NCBI GenBank assembly: GCA_029844215.1
Contig: CM056725.1
Coordinates: 39,772,485 to 39,836,484 of the forward strand
Source: Przewalskia tangutica
Taxonomy: Eukaryota > Streptophyta > Magnoliopsida > Solanales > Solanaceae
Length of the DNA stretch: 64,000 nt
Direction of reading: 5' to 3'
Made by a program: the position numbers and the translations under genes. The notes under the pieces were generated by a model. It saw only the letters and a program-made list of their open reading frames with translations. It ran no database searches and was not told where the DNA came from. Shown here piece by piece: positions 57,174 through 64,000 of the stretch; position 1 is the stretch's first letter, and each line of letters opens with the position of its first letter.

Positions 57174-57539
57174 CCTACACCTGCCGATCACCAAACAGCG
57201 TACCTAAACCTGCGGCATGAACGCAGCGCCCCGAAGGAGGTCAGTACGAAAAATGTACCAAGTATGTGAAACGATGAAGTAGCATCAGAATGAAATCATA
57301 ATAGTCTAAACAAAACAGGAGACATGTATGATAGCCAACCTACAATACACAACACATAAGCAGTCATATCAAGTCAGGGACGCATGCCCTCAAAGTCATT
57401 ACTAAAATATAACCATGGGTCTCACGCCCATAATATCAATCATGCCCGTGGAATCCTTCCTCACTGCTGGCAGTCCATGATATAATATAACACCAATAAG
57501 CATACATGAACACCAAGTCCCACCTTTGTCCTAAAAACT

Positions 57540-57850
57540 GTACGGGCCAAGTAGGAAAATGAACCACCAGATCCAACCTGTATCATAAAACGAACGGGGG
57601 CAAGTACGAAAGCCAACTACCAGATCCAACATGCGTCAACAACTGACGGGGGCAAGTACGAAAGCTAACTACCAGATCGAACCTGCAGAACGAGATATGA
57701 CCGGGGCAAGTGCGCAAGCTATCTACCGGAGCCTATCGTACCAAACTGTGCAATAGCACTGACGGGGGCAAGTACGAAAGCTATCTACCAAATCCAACTC
57801 GCTATCAATCGAAGGGCAAGTACGGAGCTAACTACCGATCCAACTCGCTA
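57540..57850. repeat. ~57-bp tandem repeat, about six units, in F1
   Basis: GGGGCAAGTACGAAAGCTA followed by ACTACCAGATCCAAC recurs about six times with variation. A second short array (57890-58080) repeats CGCATGCCCC and GAATCCCACATCGTATAAGC about three times. Confidence 0.85.
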
Positions 57851-58229
57851 CTAAATCTCATGGAGGGCTAATCCATAAAAATATCCCACGTGGTCGCATG
57901 CCCCAGAATCCCACATCGTATAAGCATGACAATAGGGTAACACAAACATATCCGGGAATCTAACCCACCTCCTGGTCACATGCCCCGGAATCCCACATCG
58001 TATAAGCATGTCCAAGGAGTATCCCTCGTGGTCGCATGTCCCGGAATCCCACATCGTATAAGAATGACCATAGGGTAACACAAATAATGGAAACATACCC
58101 GTGGAATCCCACATCACTGTCGGTACGTCCAAGTAAACTTACAACAAGAGAGCCGACCCTCCAACCGAGAGTCGTGGCAACGTAATAAAACATAATACTT
58201 GTACTCAAATGCTATCACCAGCACACAAT

Positions 58230-58350
58230 GGCAATTCTCAATTAAACAAGCCAAAGTACTTATCAAGGCACACATAGAATAATTCTCAATTAAACAAGCC
58301 AAAGTACTTATCAAGGAACACATAGAATAATTCTCAATTAAACAAGCCAA
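58230..58350. repeat. ~50-bp tandem repeat, three units, in F1
   Basis: AATTCTCAATTAAACAAGCC then AAAGTACTTATCAAGGCACACATAG occurs three times. F2 has the same unit three to four times at 63000-63165. Confidence 0.88.
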
Positions 58351-60654
58351 AGTACTACGTACGTACATTCTTTTCAAAAGACTCTTTTTTTTATGTAAAA
58401 CCCCAAGATACTAACACCCGTAGTATCAACGTGTGTTTATTTTTCAAAGTAAGTTACTACACTTTTAGAAAACTCTTTTCAAAGCTTGAAATCAAGTAAC
58501 TTCAAATTTTCACAATCAAGGCAACTTATGCCTAATAATCAAAATAGACAACTTTCTTAACCTTCCATAAAGCCGTTATAACCAACTTCCCATAAAGCCG
58601 TTATAACCCTTTATGGTTTTAGACATATTCATTCCTTTTTATAACCAAGAGACTTATACTTAAAACCAAGTATCACATACTTACAAATCAAGTTTCTTAA
58701 CTTTCAAAATACTTCAAGTCTCTTAATATTTAGAAAACAAGTTTCTTCTACTTTTAAACCTCAAGTAACTCACACCTTTAAAACAAGTTACTTCTCTTAA
58801 ATCATGTCATTTCTCCTCTCTTAAAACAATTAAGTAAATCACTCCTTTAACTCCCCTAAAGTCATTACAACAACCCTTAGGTTTTGGAACTAAGGCACTA
58901 GCCAAAAGGTTTGGAAACCACTTCCTTTTCAAGACTCTATGTACTTTAAGTAAAATACTTTCACTTTTAAGAATCCAAACTTCACTAAGGAAATGGATTA
59001 TACAACTTACAATTTAAACATCAAAGTACAATCAAGGGAGTACATAGAACGAATTCTATTTTAGGCAATCCAAATACAACCAAGGAATGGATCATTTAAG
59101 GAGTAGGACATACTTTCTTTATCTTAAGGAATCATGCTAGAAGAGGAGATAGTTCACATACCTTTTCAGCTAAATCCACAAGCTAAGCCGAATACGCCGT
59201 CACGAAGTGTCAACCTATAATGGTCACAACAAGACTATCAACTTCTAGTCTCTAACGTAGAATAATACTAAGTATACGGTCTCTAATTCTACGGAAAATC
59301 GGGCAGCACTTATTTTGTTTCTACTCACTTTGCCACCTTTTTCAAGGCCGAATACAATAACCAACACGCCACATTTAAGGCTCAAAACAACAACCAAACA
59401 AAGGGGATTACACGCCTTACAATACGTGTAAAATTCCGCCCCACAATTAATACGAAGTAGTTCCATATTCAAGCCATTCTCGGCCAACAACATAACCAAC
59501 AATTCAAAGTCTTTTCCAATCTTTTTCCAATTCCAAGTTCTAAGTTATAACATGTTATATAGTCATAAACAACTACAATTTCCTTCTTTATACAACATGC
59601 GACGACTTAAACTAATAATCAACTCGAATTGTAATCTTAAGGCTAAACATGCTAGTTTTCGGATTAGGGTTCCAATAGCCAATATACTTATCAAACTTCA
59701 TACTATATAACTCATGCTTGCTAATATCCATAGCTACAACAATAAGTAAGTCTTAACTACTAAAACGACAAAATGTATACCTTTATAAGCCTTTAAAAAA
59801 ATTCCAAGATTCAAAGTCGCTCCTTAGCGAATTCTTAGCTCCTTTCCTTTACGCTCCAATCCGCTATTTGAGGCCTTTAGAAGTTCACAACCAACTTCTC
59901 TTCCATTTCCAATCCAAAACTAGGAAAACTACTTAGGTTTTCGCCTTGCGACTAACGTGAAAACGTCGTTTTTCCGCAATCTTTCTATTGAGATAACCTT
60001 ACAACACTCTTAGGAACCTTGGTTTAAAGTCTTGTGAATAAAGGATCAAAACTACAAATTTTTTGTGTGGAGAGGAGAGTGAACCCGAGAGGTCTCTAGC
60101 AAGAACAAGAATGTGTGATTTTTTCTAAGTGTTGAAGAGCTAGTCTTGCACTAGTAGTATGCTTATATAACACATTGGAGGGCCAAGACTTAAACAAATG
60201 GGTGGCTAAGATGAGTTTCACTAGGATCAAGCCCAAGTGGCAAGTTGACTTTGGTCAATAATATCAAGCTTTGAAGACTTATCTTCTACCATGGTCAATG
60301 ACCATTTTATCCTTGTTAAAAACGTCCAAGACCATATGTGGGGGTGCCACGTGTCGCCCTCTCATTCGTCCATAAAATTTCCGTAACCCTCGTGGGCCCC
60401 ACAAAACGCAAAATTCCTCGGGTGGGCCCCACATGACCAAATCCGTAAAAATAAATTTCCATAATGTTAATAAGTTCCATACTGTTCAAATAATACATTT
60501 TGAGAATTCAATTCTCAACAACGAACATTTTTCCTTTCCGACGTTCGAAAGATTTTTCCGTCGGAAAAACAATTCTTTCTTTCGTACCAATTTCCAAGTC
60601 TTGATTCCTTACGTACATTCTCTTATACATGTCCTGGACTTACGTGATGTAACA

Positions 60655-60779
60655 GGTACACTGCCCGGCCCAATCTGGGACGCGATAAAGTCACATAAGT
60701 CTGCCCAGAAAGGTATACTGCATAAAAATAGGAAGCCTATGATCAACTTAGGGCCACCAACACATAGTATCATTTGGCA
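60655..60779. other. Orphan segment with no recognisable content
   Basis: It lies between the end of F1 and the H-like LTR fragment. I find no repeat copy of it elsewhere in the window and no ORF. It may be older host sequence, or part of the H-like LTR not shared with H. Confidence 0.4.
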
Positions 60780-61608
60780 ATCCTACTCCTGGGACTATTT
60801 CACCCGTATAGGCCGTATGGACCCGCATAAGGTAATTTCCTCGCATAGACTGTATCCGCCCGCATAGGTCGTATAGACCCGCATGAGGTAATATCCTCGC
60901 ATAGGACTGGTATGCCCCGCATAGGACTATTTCAACCGCATAAGCCCTACGGACTCGCATGAGGTATTCCTCGCATCATGGGGAGCAAATCCACGAAATA
61001 TGCAAATGCAACAAGCCCGGGGAATGACCCCGTAATAAAATAATACATCACTAGCACAACCGGCTATCATACATAACATAAGCACCACCGGCTTATCATA
61101 CATAACATAAGCACCACCGGCTTACCATACATAACATAAGTACTACCGGCTTATCATAAATATCATAGCAAGTTAGGAAATCCCTTAACTTTATATTAGC
61201 CTTAATTATTAAGCATTCTCATTTTTATTCAAAATTAAGGCACTAACATGTCATTAAAAATCCGGGAATTTAACCCAATACTATGTACTTCCATTCTTTT
61301 CAAAAGACTCATTTTCATATAAAACCCCAAGATACTAACACCCGTAGTATCAAGGCATGTCTACATTTCAAACAAGTCACTACATTTTTAGAAATACATT
61401 TCTAGGCTTCTAAATCAAGTGCCTTACTTTAAAACGTTAAGCAATTGGTACCTTTAAATCAAATTGCCCTTCTTTATTTCAAGTCATTTCTTTGTTTACA
61501 TTACTAGAGAAAACCATTCTTTTAACCTTCCATAAAGTTGTTATAACCAACTTCCCATAAAGTCGTTATAACTCTTTATGTCTTGGACAAATTCATTCCT
61601 TTTATAAC
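60780..61608 (-). repeat. Fragment of an H-like LTR
   Basis: CCTACTCCTGGGACTATTTC and the following GCATGAGGTAATNTCCTCGCAT-type units match H 4765-4960. The text then follows H through ATATATCACTAGC-like, GGGAATTTAACCC and the CATAAAG block (61531-61580). It is cut at 61608 by F2. A 30-bp repeat, ATAACATAAGCACCACCGGC, occurs three to four times at 61060-61165. Confidence 0.8.
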
Positions 61609-64000
61609 TGTCACGCCCCGAACCCCGGGCCCGTGACTAGTGCCCTACCTGGGCACCCTTTTACTTAACTGACACAAGTAAACTGTGGAACTAAACAACA
61701 CTTCATTTTTAAAAACAAAAAACAATGAACATTCAAGGGCAAAGCCGACAAGGCCATCATATAATATACATAATCAACAGACACTACACTGTACACGAGT
61801 CCAATCCCACATATGAATACAAACCTCTAAGAGTTATACTGAAATATGACGGGACAAGGCCCCGCCGTACCCAAAACTGTACAAAGCCTGTACTGAAGGA
61901 TCTATACCAAAACGATAAACTCCTGAACAGATGGAGCTATCCAAAAACTCGGAGCAGGGTCCTACACCTGCAGATCACCAAACTGCGTACCTAAACCTGC
62001 GGCATGAACGCAGCCCCCCGAAGGAGGTCAGTACGAAGAATGTACCAAGTATGTGAAACAGTAAGTACTGTAACTAAATCATAACAGTCTATTCAAAATA
62101 GGAGACATGTATGATATCCAACCTACAATACACAATACATAAGCAGTCATATCAAGTCAGAGACGCATGCCCTCAAAGTCATTACTCAAATATAACCATG
62201 GGTCTCATGCCCATAACATCAATCATGCCCGTGGAATCCTTCCTCACTGTCGACAGTCCATGATATAATATAACATCAATAAGCACATTGAACCTTGCAA
62301 TCATGAGAGTAATGCAATCATTTTTACCTTTTTAAGTTATACTTTTTAACAATGAGACCAACTGTTCCACTTTAAGTCATACACACACTGCACCCTTTCA
62401 TTAATGAAATCACTACCGTTTCAAAACATGAAGGTCGTGCCAGTGCCAGGGTCAACCACCCTCTGTGTTATAATTCAACCTATCATAGGACTATTTCACC
62501 CGCTTAGGTCATGTGGACCCGCAATGAGTCATCGGTACACGATACTCGCATCACAGATAGCTAATACATGGCTTATATATATATATATCCCGGGAATTTA
62601 ACCCGCCCGAGTCAAATACCGACCCGCCGTGAGTGTGTACCACTCACCCCCATGGGGAGCTAACCCATGGTATCCTTGAAACAAGTTGCCATCCCTTTAT
62701 GGAGGGACGCAGAGATGTGGAAATATGACACTTGCACGAATGTCTATATGAGCAACCCATATGCAAGCAAACCAAGAAAATACCATGCCTTTCACACCAA
62801 GACAATACCATGCCTTACCTTTTTACATAAACCAAGACAATATCATGCCTTTACAAACCAAGACAATTACCATGCCTTCTTTTTACATAAACCAAGACAA
62901 TACCATGCCTTTCCTTTTTACATAAACCAAGACAATGCCATGCCTTTACAAACCAAGACAATTACCATGCCTTCTTTTTACATAAACCAAGAGAAATCCT
63001 TATTTAAGCAAGCCAAAGTACTTATCAAGGCACACATAGAATAATTCTCATTTAAACAAGCCAAAGTACTATCAAGGCACAAATAGAAAAATTCTCATTT
63101 AAACAAGCCAAAGTACTATCAAGGCACAAATGGAAAAATTCTCATTTAAACAAGCCAAAGTACTACGTACATACATTCTTTTCAAAAGACTCATTTTTAT
63201 GTAAAACCCCAAGATACTAACACCCGTAGTATCAAGACATGTCTATTTTTCAAAATAAGTTACTACACTTTTTAGAAATTCATTTCAAGGCTTTGAAATC
63301 AAGTAACTTCAATTTACACAATCTAGGCAAGTCATGCCTACCAATCAAAATAGACAACTCTCTTAACCTTCCATAAAGCCGTTATAACCAACTTCACATA
63401 AAAACGTTATAACCCTTTATGGTTTTAGACCAATTCATTCTTTTTATAACCAAGAGACTTATACTTTTAAAACCAAGTATCATATACTTTAGAAATCAAG
63501 TTACATAACTTTCAAAATACTTCAAGTCTCTTAACTTTAAATCATGTCATTTCTCTTCTTTTTAAATCAATTAAGTAAATCACTCCTTTGACTCCCCTAA
63601 AGTCATTATAACAACCTTTAGGTTTTGGAACTAAGGCACTAGCCAAAAGATTTGGAAACCACATCCCTTTCAAGACTATGTACTTTAAGTAAAATACTTT
63701 CACTTTTGAAAATCCAAACTTCATTAAGGTAATGGACTATAACAACTTACAATTTAATAATCCAAAGTACAATCAAGGAAGTATATAGAACAACTTTTAT
63801 ATTAGGCAATCCAAGTACAATCAAGGAATGGATCATTTAAGGAGTAGGACTTACTTACTTTACCATAAGGAATCATGCTAGAAGACGAGGAGATGGTTCA
63901 CATACCTTTCGGCTTAATCCACAAGCTATGTCGAATACGCCGCACGTAGAAGTGTCAACCTATAATGGCCACAACACGACTATCAATTTCTAGTTTCTAA
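61609..64000 (-). repeat. F2: LTR of an F-type element, cut by window end
   Basis: It starts TGTCACGCCCCGAACCCCGG, after ATAAC (61604-61608, likely the left duplication). From about 61964 it parallels F1. It contains the hairpin cluster (61850-62035), an (AT)n run near 62575-62588, a repeat of ACCAAGACAATACCATGCC (62770-62990), the 50-bp units (63000-63165) and a decayed twin palindrome block (63372-63421). No ORF is convincing. Confidence 0.85.
62770..62990. repeat. Composite repeat of ACCAAGACAATACCATGCC in F2
   Basis: The motif occurs about seven times, alternately followed by TTTACAAA and by TTCTTTTTACATAA. It opens a 125-residue frame (62667-63044) that is a product of the repeat. F1 does not have this array. 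Confidence 0.85.

Larger units (their letters stand above)
57174..60654 (-). repeat. F1: LTR remnant interrupted by G
   Basis: It starts CCTACACCTGCCGATCACC, matching F2 from about 61964, so the first ~355 bp lie left of G outside the window. It ends TACGTGATGTAACA at 60654. No PPT follows (next bases GGTAC), so it is a solo LTR or the far end of another element. It contains 57540-57850 repeats, 58230-58350 repeats, the twin palindrome block (58566-58615) and TATATAAG on the minus strand near 60163-60170. Confidence 0.82.

Noticed and set aside
62667..63044. 125-residue frame with Lys-Pro-Arg-Gln-Tyr repeats
   Set aside because: It is produced by the ACCAAGACAATACCATGCC array in F2; F1 has no such frame.
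57174..64000. F1 and F2 as the two LTRs of one element
   Set aside because: They have the same orientation but no PBS or PPT between them, and the 954 bp in between are an H-like LTR fragment and an orphan segment.

Overview
This window is plant heterochromatin made almost entirely of long terminal repeat (LTR) retrotransposons of the Ty3/gypsy chromovirus type, probably Tekay/Del lineage. The evidence is the LTR termini (TGTTATACCCC or TGTTACACCCC at one end, CGTGACA at the other), primer binding sites complementary to the 3' end of plant initiator tRNA-Met (TGGTATCAGAGC), polypurine tracts beside the 3' LTRs, 5-bp target site duplications, CCHC gag, and a protease-RT-RNase H-integrase-chromodomain pol. 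I see no host gene, tRNA, rRNA, CRISPR array or organellar sequence. A eudicot host, possibly an asterid, is a guess from the LTR ends only.

The window resolves into a nest seven levels deep. Names are mine. F1 (minus, LTR remnant 57174-60654) was hit by G (minus, window start to 57173). G was hit by H (minus, 4171-52228). H's 5' LTR was hit by N0 (plus, 12856-51445). N0's 5' LTR was hit by N1 (plus, 14930-43818). N1's internal region was hit by M (minus, 19893-39019). M's 5' LTR was hit by K (minus, 29155-38375). Matching or near-matching duplications join both sides of H (GGTAT/GGTAC), N0 (AAAAC), N1 (GAAAC), M (TGGGT) and K (ATAAC). Right of F1 lie a short orphan segment, a fragment of an H-like LTR, and a further LTR, F2 (61609 to window end).

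There are two kinds of element. M and H carry pol and have LTRs of about 2.5-2.7 kb; M is the best preserved but shifts frame in many places, and H is more decayed. G, N0, N1 and K have longer LTRs (3.3-3.8 kb) and a short internal region (2.0-2.5 kb) with gag, no pol, and a shared noncoding block of about 1 kb before the polypurine tract. They look like non-autonomous derivatives moved by an M-like partner: priming sites, PPT context and the gag N-terminus are shared.

The LTRs share conserved structure beyond the termini: palindromic ACACGTGT-type sites in U3, a TATAAATA box about 0.7 kb from the LTR start, a long R-U5 of roughly 1.8-3 kb, family-specific minisatellites, a 50-bp twin GTTATAAC palindrome block, and a cluster of predicted RNA hairpins near the PBS end of almost every copy. 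That hairpin cluster is the best candidate for an undescribed functional system here.

Many differences between copies are recurrent losses at CAG/CTG and in homopolymers, including the same one-base loss in three primer binding sites. This looks like systematic sequencing error on methylated repeats, so frameshifts and LTR divergence should be read with care.
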